In this document: positions 17,590 through 26,013 of the stretch, one piece after another
Numbering within the stretch: position 1 is the first letter of the stretch
How the letters are laid out: each line of letters opens with the position of its first letter
From: Leucobacter sp. PH1c
GTDB lineage: Bacteria; Actinomycetota; Actinomycetes; Actinomycetales; Microbacteriaceae
DNA length: 64,000 nt
Reading direction: 5' to 3'
Assembly: GCF_000633415.1 (NCBI RefSeq)
Contig: NZ_AYMV01000018.1
Coordinates: 79,831-143,830 of the forward strand
Position numbers and translations under genes: made by a program
The notes under the pieces: model-generated
Told to the model about the DNA's origin: nothing
The model's database searches: none
The model's input: only the letters and a program-made list of their open reading frames with translations

Positions 17590-18819
17590 CTACTTCAGGA
17601 ACTCGGGGATGTCGAGATCGTCGTCATCGCCGTCGAACGCGGGATCCTTGATCTGCGCCTCGACCGGCGGGTTCGCGAGGATCTCGCCGAACTGGCCCGT
17701 CGCGGGGGCCTCGGAGGCCTTCTCGCTGTTCGCGTTGAAGCCGGGGAAACCGAGGCCCGTGGCGTCGGCGGTCGCACCGGCGGACACCGAGCGCGCACCG
17801 GGCACCTCGTCGAGGCTCTCGACGTGGCTGCCGCGACGGCCGCGCTCGGGCGACGGGGCGGCAGCGACGGCCTGATCGGCGTCGAAGCCCGCGGCGATGA
17901 CGGTGACGCGCACCTCGTCGCCAAGGGTGTCGTCGATCACGGTACCGAAGATGATGTTCGCCTCGGGGTGCACGACGTCCTGCACGAGCGTGGAGGCCTC
18001 GTAGATCTCGCTGAGCGCGAGGTTCGAGGAACCCTGGATGGAGAGCAGCACGCCGTGGGCGCCCTCGACGGAGGCTTCGAGCAGCGGGGAGGCGACGGCC
18101 AGCTCGGCGGCCTTGATCGCGCGATCGGCGCCGCGCGCGGATCCGATGCCCATGAGGGCGGCGCCCGCCCCCTGCATGACCGACTTCACATCGGCGAAGT
18201 CGAGGTTGATGAGGCCGGGCGTCGTGATCAGATCGGTGATGCCCGAGACGCCCGCGAGGAGCACCTGGTCGGCGGCCGCGAAGGCCTCGATCATGCTGAT
18301 GCCGGGCTCGCTGATGTCGAGGAGGCGGTCGTTCGGCACGACGATGAGCGTGTCGACGGCCTCGCGGAGCGTGTTGACGCCCGCGTCGGCCTGCGCGGCG
18401 CGGCGCTTGCCCTCGAAGCTGAAGGGGCGGGTGACGACACCGATGGTCAGTGCGCCAATCGACTTCGCGATGCGCGCGACGACGGGAGCCGCACCGGTGC
18501 CGGTGCCGCCGCCCTCGCCCGCCGTGACGAAGACCATATCGGCGCCCGTGAGCGCCTCCTCGATCTCCTCGGCGTGGTCCTCCGCGGCGCGGCGACCCAC
18601 CTCGGGGTCGGCGCCGGCGCCGAGCCCGCGGGTGAGCTCGCGCCCGACGTCGAGCTTCACGTCGGCGTCGCTCAGCAGCAGCGCCTGCGCGTCGGTGTTC
18701 ACAGCGATGAACTCGACACCGCGCAGACCGAGCTCGATCATGCGGTTGACCGCGTTGACGCCGCCACCGCCGACACCGACGACCTTGATTACCGCGAGGT
18801 AGTTCTGGTTCCCTGACAC
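17590..18819 (-). CDS. ftsZ: Cell division GTPase FtsZ
   Basis: The 409-residue tubulin homologue forms the Z-ring. Visible are the N-terminal [17 protein letters not shown], the GTP signature GGGTGTG at residues 103-109, and the T7 synergy loop region containing NLDFADV. A variable acidic and glycine-rich linker follows about residue 320. The conserved C-terminal peptide [10 protein letters not shown] binds SepF and FtsW. The GTG start is 6 nt after GGAGG. An AT-rich palindromic leader just upstream suggests its own promoter, separate from the upstream dcw genes. Confidence 0.98.
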   Translation of the reverse strand: MSGNQNYLAVIKVVGVGGGGVNAVNRMIELGLRGVEFIAVNTDAQALLLSDADVKLDVGRELTRGLGAGADPEVGRRAAEDHAEEIEEALTGADMVFVTAGEGGGTGTGAAPVVARIAKSIGALTIGVVTRPFSFEGKRRAAQADAGVNTLREAVDTLIVVPNDRLLDISEPGISMIEAFAAADQVLLAGVSGITDLITTPGLINLDFADVKSVMQGAGAALMGIGSARGADRAIKAAELAVASPLLEASVEGAHGVLLSIQGSSNLALSEIYEASTLVQDVVHPEANIIFGTVIDDTLGDEVRVTVIAAGFDADQAVAAAPSPERGRRGSHVESLDEVPGARSVSAGATADATGLGFPGFNANSEKASEAPATGQFGEILANPPVEAQIKDPAFDGDDDDLDIPEFLK

Positions 18820-18836
18820 CTGGATCCTCCGCCCCT

Positions 18837-18867
18837 AACCTTCAACCTCTACATGAAGTTTAAAGTT
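18837..18867 (-). promoter_or_regulatory. AT-rich imperfect palindrome in the ftsZ leader
   Basis: Plus-strand AACCTTCAACCTC, a 5-nt spacer and GAAGTTTAAAGTT form 13-bp arms matching at 10 of 13 positions. It sits 18 bp before the ftsZ start in the lowest-GC stretch of the cluster (18837-18890). Similar sequences lie before ftsZ in other Actinobacteria as I remember them. It could be an operator or an mRNA hairpin. Confidence 0.6.
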
Positions 18868-18934
18868 AGTATTGCTGAATACGTTTCTGGGGTCCACGGT
18901 AGGGCGCGGGCGCTCCCCCGTGCGGCAGACACGC

Positions 18935-18976
18935 CGCGCGCCGCGCCAGAATCGCGAAAGATCGGCGCGGCGCGCG
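18935..18976 (-). terminator. Strong hairpin between ftsQ and ftsZ
   Basis: CGCGCGCCGCGCC and its perfect 13-bp complement flank a 16-nt loop, 35 bp beyond the ftsQ stop. No U-tract follows. It may terminate or attenuate transcription coming from the upstream dcw genes, leaving ftsZ to its own promoter. Confidence 0.5.
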
Positions 18977-19010
18977 AATGCGTCCCCGATTCCGCGGCCC
19001 CCGCTCCGAG

Positions 19011-20378
19011 CTAGCGGAAGACCGGCGCCTCCGTCGACGAGACATCGATGTGCGTGACCTCGCGGTCGCCGAGCGAGGCCAGCATCGTGCTCAGCACCGC
19101 CGCCTTCCGCCGCGACTGCTCAGCGTCGCCCCACATCACTTCGATGCCGCTCGCGAGCGTGAACGTCACGTCCTGCCCGCTCGACGCCGTCACGGCCGTG
19201 ATCTGGGCGCGCAGCTCCGCGGGCATATCGCGCAGCGCACGCGTCGCTGAGCGGTACGCCTGCGAGGCGCGATCCGTGAGCGCCCCGCTGCCGAGCGGCA
19301 CGCCGGCCGGCGCCTGCTCGGCGGTGCCGAGGAGCACGCCGGCCGCGTCGTACAGCGCGACCCCGTCGCCCTCCGGCAGCGAGACCACGGGCACGCGCTC
19401 TTCGATCCGGATCGTGAGCGTGTGCGGCGGAATCCGCTCCACCGCGTAGCGCTGGATCAGCGGGAAGGGCTCGAGCGCCCGGTGCACGTCGGCGTCGTCG
19501 ACGAGCGCGAGCGGCACGCCGTCGAAGCGGGCGAGCGCCGCGCGCACCTCATCCTCGGGGACCGTCGTCGCGCCGACGAGCTGGATCTCGCGCACCGCCA
19601 TGAGCGGGGTGAACACGCCCGCGGCGACGAAGAGGGCGAGCCCGCCGACCGCGGAGAGCACGACCAGCCAGATCCGCCTGCGACGCCGCGCGGCCACCGT
19701 GAAGCGCTGGCGCTCGCGGCGCAGCTGGGCCTTGCGCTGCCGCTCGGCGGCGCGCACCCGACGCTCGGCGGCGCGCACCGGATCGGCCTCGCGGCCGGCT
19801 CGCCACTGCGCCAGCACGGATCCGGATCCGGAACCCGATCCGCCGGCGGCAGCGCCGCCCGTGGAGTCAAGGAGTTCGCCCGCGGATGCACCGTCGGGCG
19901 AACCGCTCCCCGGCGCGGGCTCGTGCGCCTCGATGTCCAGGTCGTCGTAGGCCTCGGTCGCGAGCAGGTCCTCGTCCCCGCGGGGAGTCGCGGGGTCGAC
20001 GCCGGCGCCGGCGCGGGACGCGCGGACGGCGGACAGGTCGACGGTCGCCGCCTCCGCCGCCTCGGGAGCGGCGGTTGCGGGAGGCGCGGTCGCGGGAGGC
20101 GCCGCCTCGGCACGCGCGGCCGCCGATCCCGAGCGCTCGCCCGGGAGGCCCGAGCGAAGTCGGTCGAGCACGCTGCGCCGGGGCGCTGCGCGCTGCTGGG
20201 CGGGCTCACTGGCTGCAGCACCGTCGGCCGTCACGTCGGGATCGTGAGGCGTCGACGGGGATCCAGCGCCGGATCCGGCGGATTCGAGCCCCCCGCTCAG
20301 CGGGAGCTGCGGTTCGACCGCGGGCGGGACGGCTTCCGGGCGCTCAGGCGCCCGGTCGAACCCGCTCGGCCGCTTCAC
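19011..20378 (-). CDS. ftsQ: Cell division protein FtsQ (DivIB), long N-terminal tail
   Basis: The 455-residue divisome protein has a single membrane helix at about residues 228-252 ([20 protein letters not shown]). The POTRA domain follows ([27 protein letters not shown] in two parts), then the beta domain with [16 protein letters not shown]. The cytoplasmic tail of about 225 residues is Pro/Ala/Glu-rich, disordered and much longer than in E. coli. It ends in a basic patch before the membrane. The GTG start overlaps the murC stop by 4 bp. FtsQ bridges FtsB/FtsL to the septal synthase. Confidence 0.93.
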   Translation of the reverse strand: MKRPSGFDRAPERPEAVPPAVEPQLPLSGGLESAGSGAGSPSTPHDPDVTADGAAASEPAQQRAAPRRSVLDRLRSGLPGERSGSAAARAEAAPPATAPPATAAPEAAEAATVDLSAVRASRAGAGVDPATPRGDEDLLATEAYDDLDIEAHEPAPGSGSPDGASAGELLDSTGGAAAGGSGSGSGSVLAQWRAGREADPVRAAERRVRAAERQRKAQLRRERQRFTVAARRRRRIWLVVLSAVGGLALFVAAGVFTPLMAVREIQLVGATTVPEDEVRAALARFDGVPLALVDDADVHRALEPFPLIQRYAVERIPPHTLTIRIEERVPVVSLPEGDGVALYDAAGVLLGTAEQAPAGVPLGSGALTDRASQAYRSATRALRDMPAELRAQITAVTASSGQDVTFTLASGIEVMWGDAEQSRRKAAVLSTMLASLGDREVTHIDVSSTEAPVFR

Positions 20379-21799
20379 TGCTCGGTGACCTCGAAGCGAC
20401 CGCGCAGCGCAGCGACGACCTGCGGGATGATCTGGTAGACGGTGCCGCAGCTCATCGTGACCATGACGTCCCCCGGGCGGGCGATCTCCGCGAGGTACTC
20501 GGCCGCGCGGGCCCAGTCGTCGATGTAGGCGACCTTGCTCGCGTCGGCGAAGTCGTTCGACACGAGCGCGCCGGTCACGCCCTCGACCGGATCCTCGCGG
20601 GCGCCGTCGACCGAGAGCACGACGGTGTGATCCGCCCCGGCCTCGAGCACCTCGGCGAACTCCCGGTGGAAGAGTCTCGTGCGGCTGAACAGGTGCGGCT
20701 GGTGGATCGCCACGAGGCGCCCCTCGCCCACGACGGCGCGCGCCGAGTCGAGCAGGGCCGCCACCTCGGTCGGGTGGTGCGCGTAGTCGTCGTACACGCG
20801 CACGCCGCCCACCTCGGCGTGGAACTCGAAGCGGCGCTTCGTGCCGCCGAACTCGGAAATCGCGGCGAGCGCCGCGGCGGGCTCGAAGCCGAGACCCGTG
20901 AGAACTGAGAGCGCACCCACCGCGTTCACCGCGTTGTGGCGCCCGTACACGGCGAGCTGGGCGCTGTACTCGGCACCGTCGATGGCGACCGTGAAGCGAA
21001 CGGGCCCCGAATCGTCGATCGCGGTGATCCGCACGTCCGCGTCGGCGGCCTCCCCGAAGGTGCGGATGGGGGCGTGCGCCGCCGCGTCCGCGCGCAGGGC
21101 GCCGAGCACCTCGAGCGCGCCGGGGTCGTCGGAGGAGATCACGATCTGCTCGCGGGCGCCGCGGGCGAAGTCGACGAAGGCCTGCATGAACGCCTCGCGT
21201 GAGCCGTAGAAGTCGAGGTGCTCGGGGTCCACGTTCGTGATGAGCGCGATCGCCGTGTCGTAGAGGAGGAACGATTTGTCCGACTCGTCGGCCTCGATCA
21301 CGAAGAGATCGTCCGTGCCGGGACCCGAGCTCACGCCGAGCGATTCGATGATGCCGCCGTTCACGAACGAGGGATCCGCGCCCGCACCGAGCAGGCCGGT
21401 CACGATCATCCCCGTCGAGGTGGTCTTGCCGTGCGCACCCGCGACCGAGACGACGCGCTTGCCCCGCGCGAGCCAGGCGAGCGCCTGCGAGCGGTGCAGC
21501 ACGGGCATGTCCGTGGCGAGGGCCCGCTGGTACTCGGGGTTGTCCTGCCAGAGCGCTCCGGTGACGACGAGAGTGTCGGCGTCTCCGACGTTGGCGGCGT
21601 CATGCCCGATGAACACGGGGATCCCGATTTCCTCGAGCGCTGCGGTCGAGTAGTTCGCGCTGCGGTCGGACCCCGTAACCGTGACACCCGCCTGGTGCAT
21701 CATCCGCGCGATCCCGCTCATGCCGGAACCGCCGATGCCGACGAAGTGGACCTTTCCGAGCTCATCGGGGATGGTCAGTTCGAGATCGGGGTAGATCAT
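20375..21799 (-). CDS. murC: UDP-N-acetylmuramate--L-alanine ligase
   Basis: The 474-residue Mur ligase adds L-Ala to UDP-MurNAc. The Rossmann motif [16 protein letters not shown] is near residue 18, the P-loop GAHGKTTS at 121-128, and [11 protein letters not shown] and [11 protein letters not shown] further on. The start is set by AGGAGG 5 nt before the ATG at 21799; the frame stays open far upstream only because of high GC. It overlaps ftsQ by 4 bp. Unlike the other mur genes it is separated from murG by an MFS gene and a repeat-rich gap, so it probably needs its own promoter. Confidence 0.97.
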   Translation of the reverse strand: MIYPDLELTIPDELGKVHFVGIGGSGMSGIARMMHQAGVTVTGSDRSANYSTAALEEIGIPVFIGHDAANVGDADTLVVTGALWQDNPEYQRALATDMPVLHRSQALAWLARGKRVVSVAGAHGKTTSTGMIVTGLLGAGADPSFVNGGIIESLGVSSGPGTDDLFVIEADESDKSFLLYDTAIALITNVDPEHLDFYGSREAFMQAFVDFARGAREQIVISSDDPGALEVLGALRADAAAHAPIRTFGEAADADVRITAIDDSGPVRFTVAIDGAEYSAQLAVYGRHNAVNAVGALSVLTGLGFEPAAALAAISEFGGTKRRFEFHAEVGGVRVYDDYAHHPTEVAALLDSARAVVGEGRLVAIHQPHLFSRTRLFHREFAEVLEAGADHTVVLSVDGAREDPVEGVTGALVSNDFADASKVAYIDDWARAAEYLAEIARPGDVMVTMSCGTVYQIIPQVVAALRGRFEVTEQ

Positions 21800-21953
21800 G
21801 GATCCTCCTAGCGGGTCGACAGTCAAGCGTACCGCGCGGACCCTGCGGGGCGCCCGGTCGCGTGCGGCGCGGCGCGCGGTGTGCTCGGGACTCGCTGGTC
21901 GACTCTGCCTCGAGCCTTGGATCCCGCGGGTCGCCGCTCCGCGCCTCCGGCCG

Positions 21954-22003
21954 CTCGGCTCGCCGTCCGCGCCTCCGATCTCTCGGCTCGCCGTCCGCGC
22001 CTC
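21954..22003. repeat. Two identical 22-bp direct repeats upstream of murC
   Basis: Copies at 21954-21975 and 21982-22003 are identical and 28 bp apart; a weaker third match begins near 21930. They lie in the non-coding 21800-22188 segment, where I see no gene, tRNA or known RNA. Confidence 0.7.
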
Positions 22004-22009
22004 AGAACT

Positions 22010-22075
22010 CTCGGAGAAATCGCGGATCTCGGAGCGAAACCCGCGAAAACGTCCGAGATTCGAGATTTCTCCGAG
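22010..22075. repeat. Nested 66-bp inverted repeat upstream of murC
   Basis: Outer arms CTCGGAGAAATC (22010-22021) and GATTTCTCCGAG (22064-22075) pair perfectly. Inner arms ATCTCGGA (22026-22033) and TCCGAGAT (22052-22059) also pair. 4-nt internal loops separate the two stems symmetrically, and the hairpin loop is 18 nt. Confidence 0.75.
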
Positions 22076-22153
22076 GAAAGCGGTGCGTGTGGGGGCCGGG
22101 CGCGGGGCGCACGGACCACCCGAGCCGTTGCCGCCCTCGCGACGCAGATCGGC

Positions 22154-22198
22154 TCGACTCTGATCCGGTATCGACCCCGGATACCGGATCAGAGTCGA
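22154..22198 (-). terminator. 19-bp perfect hairpin overlapping the MFS stop codon
   Basis: TCGACTCTGATCCGGTATC at 22154-22172 is a perfect complement of 22180-22198 with a 7-nt loop. The MFS stop codon (22189-22191) lies inside the right arm. No U-tract follows. It could be a terminator or a mobile-repeat unit. Confidence 0.6.
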
Positions 22199-23571
22199 TG
22201 CGATGTTCTGCGAGATGCGGGCGGCGCGAGCGACCCCGAGCCGGACGGTGCAGACGGCGCGGACGGTGCAGGCGGCTCTGCCGGGGCGCGCTCCGCCGAA
22301 GGCGGGGGGACCACCGGGACCGCAAGCGCCGGGGCCAGCGCCACGAGGGCGAGCGTGGCGGGGATCCCGAACAGGCCGATCGCCGCGCCCACGACCGGGC
22401 CCACCGCCGCAGCCGCGAGGAACTGCCCCGTGTTCTGGATGCCGAGCGCCCGGCCCGCCCAGGACGGCCCCGCGAGTTCGGCGACGGCGGTGAATGCCAG
22501 CCCGTTGTCGGCCACGCTCACGCAGCACGCGATCACGTAGGCCACGGCCGCCGGGATGCCCCACTCGAGCCACCCGCACGCGGCCGCGGTGAGCAGCGTG
22601 ACGATGCCCGCGATGGCCACGATGCGGAGGGGGCGGAGGCGCGAGCCCGCGCGATCGCTCCACACCCCGACGAGGATGCGCCCCGCGGCCCCGGCGAACT
22701 GCGCGCCCGCCACGAGCGCGCCAGCGGCGAGTGCGCTCCAGCCGAAGCCGACCGTGAACCAGACGAGCCCGAACGTCGACAGCGCGAACTGCGGAACGAC
22801 GAGCAGCACGGAGGCCGCGTGGATGCGGAGCAGGGTCGCGGAGCCGCGATAGGGGGTGCTGGGGCGCGCGGGGGCGGCCGCCACCCCGGTCCCGGACGGT
22901 GAGCCCGAGCCGGATCCCGCTCCCCGCGCCGGGCGCGGAGCGCGCTCCGGGTCGCGCACCACGGCGACAACCGCGACGAGGCTCACGAGCACGAGCACGC
23001 CACCGAGCGCGAGCGCCGCACCCATGCCGAAGCCCGCGGCGAGGGGCGGCACGCCGAGCGCCGCCACCGCCATGCCGAGCGGCTGACAGGTCTGCCGGAT
23101 CCCCATGGCGAGCCCGCGCCGCTCCGCGGGGAACCACCCCGTGATCAGTCGCCCGCTGGCGCTGTTCGTGCAGGCGGAGGCCGCGCCGCAGGCGACGAGC
23201 GCGATCCCAAGCGGGAGGAGCGCAGCGATGCCGGCCGAGCCGGCATCAGCACCGGCACCAGCACCAGCCCCGGGGCCGCCGCCCACGACCGCCGCAGCCA
23301 TCGCCGCGGCGACCGTGAGCACCGTCGCCGCGAGGCCGATGATGAGCACGCGCCGCTCCCCGAAGCGGTCGGTCGCCGCGCCCCAGAGGACGAGGGCCGC
23401 GACGAGCCCGAGGTTCGGGGCACCCGCGAGGAAGCCTGCCTCGGCGAGGCTCAGCCCCGCGGCGTGCAGGTGCGGGATGAGGAAGGCGGGCGCCGCCGCG
23501 ACGACGGTGGTCGCCGCCTGGGCGACGACCATTACGGCGAGCATGATCCAGAGGCGGGCGGGGACGTGCAT
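22189..23571 (-). CDS. MFS transporter inserted in the dcw cluster
   Basis: A 460-residue major facilitator with about 12 hydrophobic segments. The loop between helices 2 and 3 is [12 protein letters not shown] (the MFS A-motif position), and [15 protein letters not shown] is the helix 5 region. Low-complexity Gly/Ala and Gly/Ser linkers occur at about residues 97-112 and 215-230, and the C-terminal tail is Pro/Ser-rich. The substrate cannot be told. It lies on the same strand between murG and murC, where I know of no transporter in the standard cluster. Its ATG follows TGGAG. A peptidoglycan or lipid-linked precursor role is possible but has no direct support. Confidence 0.85.
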   Translation of the reverse strand: MHVPARLWIMLAVMVVAQAATTVVAAAPAFLIPHLHAAGLSLAEAGFLAGAPNLGLVAALVLWGAATDRFGERRVLIIGLAATVLTVAAAMAAAVVGGGPGAGAGAGADAGSAGIAALLPLGIALVACGAASACTNSASGRLITGWFPAERRGLAMGIRQTCQPLGMAVAALGVPPLAAGFGMGAALALGGVLVLVSLVAVVAVVRDPERAPRPARGAGSGSGSPSGTGVAAAPARPSTPYRGSATLLRIHAASVLLVVPQFALSTFGLVWFTVGFGWSALAAGALVAGAQFAGAAGRILVGVWSDRAGSRLRPLRIVAIAGIVTLLTAAACGWLEWGIPAAVAYVIACCVSVADNGLAFTAVAELAGPSWAGRALGIQNTGQFLAAAAVGPVVGAAIGLFGIPATLALVALAPALAVPVVPPPSAERAPAEPPAPSAPSAPSGSGSLAPPASRRTSHRL

Positions 23572-23689
23572 GCGGAAACTCCAGACGAGGGTCGGAGACC
23601 GGCAGGACGCTGCCGCCGCGGACGGGGAGCCGGTCGGCTCAGACCCCGCCGCGGCTCCGAAGGAGGAGCATCACGCGCATGAGACGAGC

Positions 23690-24775
23690 TTAGCGGGTCG
23701 GAGCCGCCGCGACGGCCTCGTGCACAAGGGCGAGCAGCCGCTCGGTGCCGTCGAGGCTGCCGGCGCTCCGGGCACGCTCCCCCATGTCGGCGAGACGCGC
23801 GTCGTCCGCGAGGAGCGGGAGCAGGGTGCCGCGCACCCACTCGGGCGTCAGTTCGGCGTCCTCGACGAGCAGCGCGCCACCCGCGGAGACGACGCCGGCC
23901 GCGTTGAAGCGCTGCTCGCCGTTGCCGACGGCGTAGGGCACGAAGACGGCGGGGACGCCGAGGCCGGCGAGCTCGCTCACGGTCGTCGAGCCGGCGCGGG
24001 AGACGGCGAGGTCGCACGCCGCGAACGCGAGGTCCATGCGGTCGCAGTACGGGATCACGTGGTATCCGTCGACACCGGGATCCTCGATCTCGGTGAGTCC
24101 GCCCCAGACGTGCAGCACCTGCACGCCCGCGGCGACGATCTCGGCAGCCGAGCCGGAGATGCCGCGATTGATCGCGCGGGCGCCGAGCGATCCGCCCGTG
24201 ACGAGCAGCGTGCGCCGCGCGGGATCGAGGCCGAAGTGCGCGCGCGCCGAGGCGCGCAGGGCGGGTCGGTCGAGCCCGGTGATCTCGGGGCGGAGGGGCA
24301 TGCCGGTCACGCGGGCGTTCGGGATCGGCGTGCCCGCGAAGGTGACGCCGACGTAGGGGGTACGGCGGGCGCCCATGCGGTTCGCCATGCCGGGGCGCGC
24401 GTTCGCCTCGTGGATCACGACGGGCACCTGCTCCTTCGCGCCGGCGCGGTACGCGGGCGCTGCGGCGTAGCCGCCGAAGCCGACGACCACGTCGATGCGG
24501 CGGGCGCGGATCAGCTCGCGCACCTCGCGCACGGCGCGGGCGAAGCGCGCGGGGAACTGCAGCGCGGCGAGGTTCGGCCGGCGCGGGAACGGCAGGCGTG
24601 CGATCGTGACGAGCTCGTAGCCGCGCTCGGGCACGAGGCGGGCCTCGAGCCCCTCCTTCGTTCCGAGCACCACGATCTCCGCGTCGGGCTCCGTGCCGCG
24701 GATCAGGTCGGCGAGCGCGAGCAGCGGGTTCACGTGGCCGGCGGTGCCGCCTCCGGCGAGCAGGTAGCGGGTCAT
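23690..24775 (-). CDS. murG: UDP-GlcNAc transferase MurG
   Basis: The 361-residue glycosyltransferase adds GlcNAc to lipid I to make lipid II on the inner membrane face. The N-terminal GGGTAGHVNPLLALADL, the GFGGYAAAPAY loop, HEANARPGMANR and the C-domain SRAGSTTVSELAGLGVPAVFVP and GNGEQRFNA are all diagnostic. The ATG overlaps the ftsW stop by 4 bp. It is the last gene of the tightly overlapping run before the MFS insertion. Confidence 0.97.
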   Translation of the reverse strand: MTRYLLAGGGTAGHVNPLLALADLIRGTEPDAEIVVLGTKEGLEARLVPERGYELVTIARLPFPRRPNLAALQFPARFARAVREVRELIRARRIDVVVGFGGYAAAPAYRAGAKEQVPVVIHEANARPGMANRMGARRTPYVGVTFAGTPIPNARVTGMPLRPEITGLDRPALRASARAHFGLDPARRTLLVTGGSLGARAINRGISGSAAEIVAAGVQVLHVWGGLTEIEDPGVDGYHVIPYCDRMDLAFAACDLAVSRAGSTTVSELAGLGVPAVFVPYAVGNGEQRFNAAGVVSAGGALLVEDAELTPEWVRGTLLPLLADDARLADMGERARSAGSLDGTERLLALVHEAVAAAPTR

Positions 24776-26013
24776 CGCTTCTTCCGAGTCCTTTCGTGGG
24801 GCCGGGCTCCCCCGGCCGCGGCCAGTTCGGCCTGGTAGATGGCGCCGTCGCGGGCGATGGAGATCACCACGCCGATCGCGGCGAGGCAGACGACGAGGGC
24901 CGTTCCGCCGGAACTGATGAGGGGCAGGGGGACGCCGAGCACGGGGAACACCTCGAGCACGACGCCGATGTTGACGAGCGCCTGACCGACGATCCAGACG
25001 AGGATGCCGCCGACCACCGCCTTGCCGAAGCGGTCGCGGGCACGGGAGATGACGCGGAGCATCACGACCGTGAGCGCGACGAACATGGCGATCACGAGCA
25101 GCGCGCCGATGAGGCCGAGCTCCTCGCCGATGATCGCGAAGATGTAGTCGTTGTCGGCTGCGGGGAGCCACGACCACTTGGCTTTGGATCCGCCGAGGCC
25201 GACGCCGAAGAGGCCGCCGCCCGCGAGCGCCCAGCGTCCGTGGAGCGGCTGCCAGCCGAGACCGGAGTAGTCGGTGTTGCCCGCCGCGTGCCCGAACAGC
25301 CGGTCGAGCCGGTTCTGACTCGTGACGACGAAGAACACGACGGCGAGCAGGCCGCCGATCGCCGTGACCGTGAGGCTCTTCCAGCTCACGCCGCCGAAGT
25401 ACATCGCGCCGAAGACCATGCCCGCCATGATGAGCACGGTGCCGAGGTCCTTGCCGAGCAGCACGACGCCGAGCGCGAGCAGGGCGCCGGGGATCACCAC
25501 GGGGATGAGCTCGTGTTTCATGTCGCCGAGCAGCGGCTCCTTGCGCAGCAGCACCGTGCCGACCCAGACCACGAGCGCGAGCTTCAGCGCTTCGGAGGGC
25601 TGCGCACCGAAGCTGCCGATCTGGATCCAGTTCCGGTTGCCGTACACCTCGATGCCGAGCGGCGTGAAGACGAGCATCTGGAGCAGCAGGCCGAAGCCGA
25701 AGAGCCACCAGGCCCACTTCTTCCAGAAGTCGATCGGCATGGCGGCGGCGAGCAGCATCATGGGCAGGCCGACGATCGCGAACGTCGCCTGCCGCCAGAA
25801 TCCTCCGAAGAAGCCCTGATCGTTCAAGTACGAGGTGATCGAGGACGAGGACAGCACCATGATCAGCCCGAAGCCGACCAGGAGGAGCGTGATCGCGTAC
25901 AGTGCGATCACGGTGCGGTCGGTGCCCGTGCGCAGCACAGCGCCGAGGGAGATCCGGGCGACCCCGGAGGCGCGTTCGCCGCGCGCCGTCTGCCCCGCCG
26001 CCATTCGGGTCAC
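24772..26013 (-). CDS. ftsW: Septal peptidoglycan glycosyltransferase FtsW
   Basis: The 413-residue SEDS protein has about ten membrane helices and polymerises lipid II together with FtsI. Characteristic stretches are GNRNWIQIGSFGAQPSE, GKDLGTVLIM, and the C-terminal FPVLGVPLPLISSGGTAL. The C-terminal tail is short and basic. The GTG start overlaps the murD stop by 4 bp, and the stop overlaps murG by 4 bp. Confidence 0.96.
   Translation of the reverse strand: MTRMAAGQTARGERASGVARISLGAVLRTGTDRTVIALYAITLLLVGFGLIMVLSSSSITSYLNDQGFFGGFWRQATFAIVGLPMMLLAAAMPIDFWKKWAWWLFGFGLLLQMLVFTPLGIEVYGNRNWIQIGSFGAQPSEALKLALVVWVGTVLLRKEPLLGDMKHELIPVVIPGALLALGVVLLGKDLGTVLIMAGMVFGAMYFGGVSWKSLTVTAIGGLLAVVFFVVTSQNRLDRLFGHAAGNTDYSGLGWQPLHGRWALAGGGLFGVGLGGSKAKWSWLPAADNDYIFAIIGEELGLIGALLVIAMFVALTVVMLRVISRARDRFGKAVVGGILVWIVGQALVNIGVVLEVFPVLGVPLPLISSGGTALVVCLAAIGVVISIARDGAIYQAELAAAGGARPHERTRKKR

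Noticed and set aside
21800..23137. An N-terminal extension of murC through the non-coding gap and into the MFS gene
   Set aside because: AGGAGG directly precedes the ATG at 21799 and the protein family begins there; the upstream frame is open only because of high GC.
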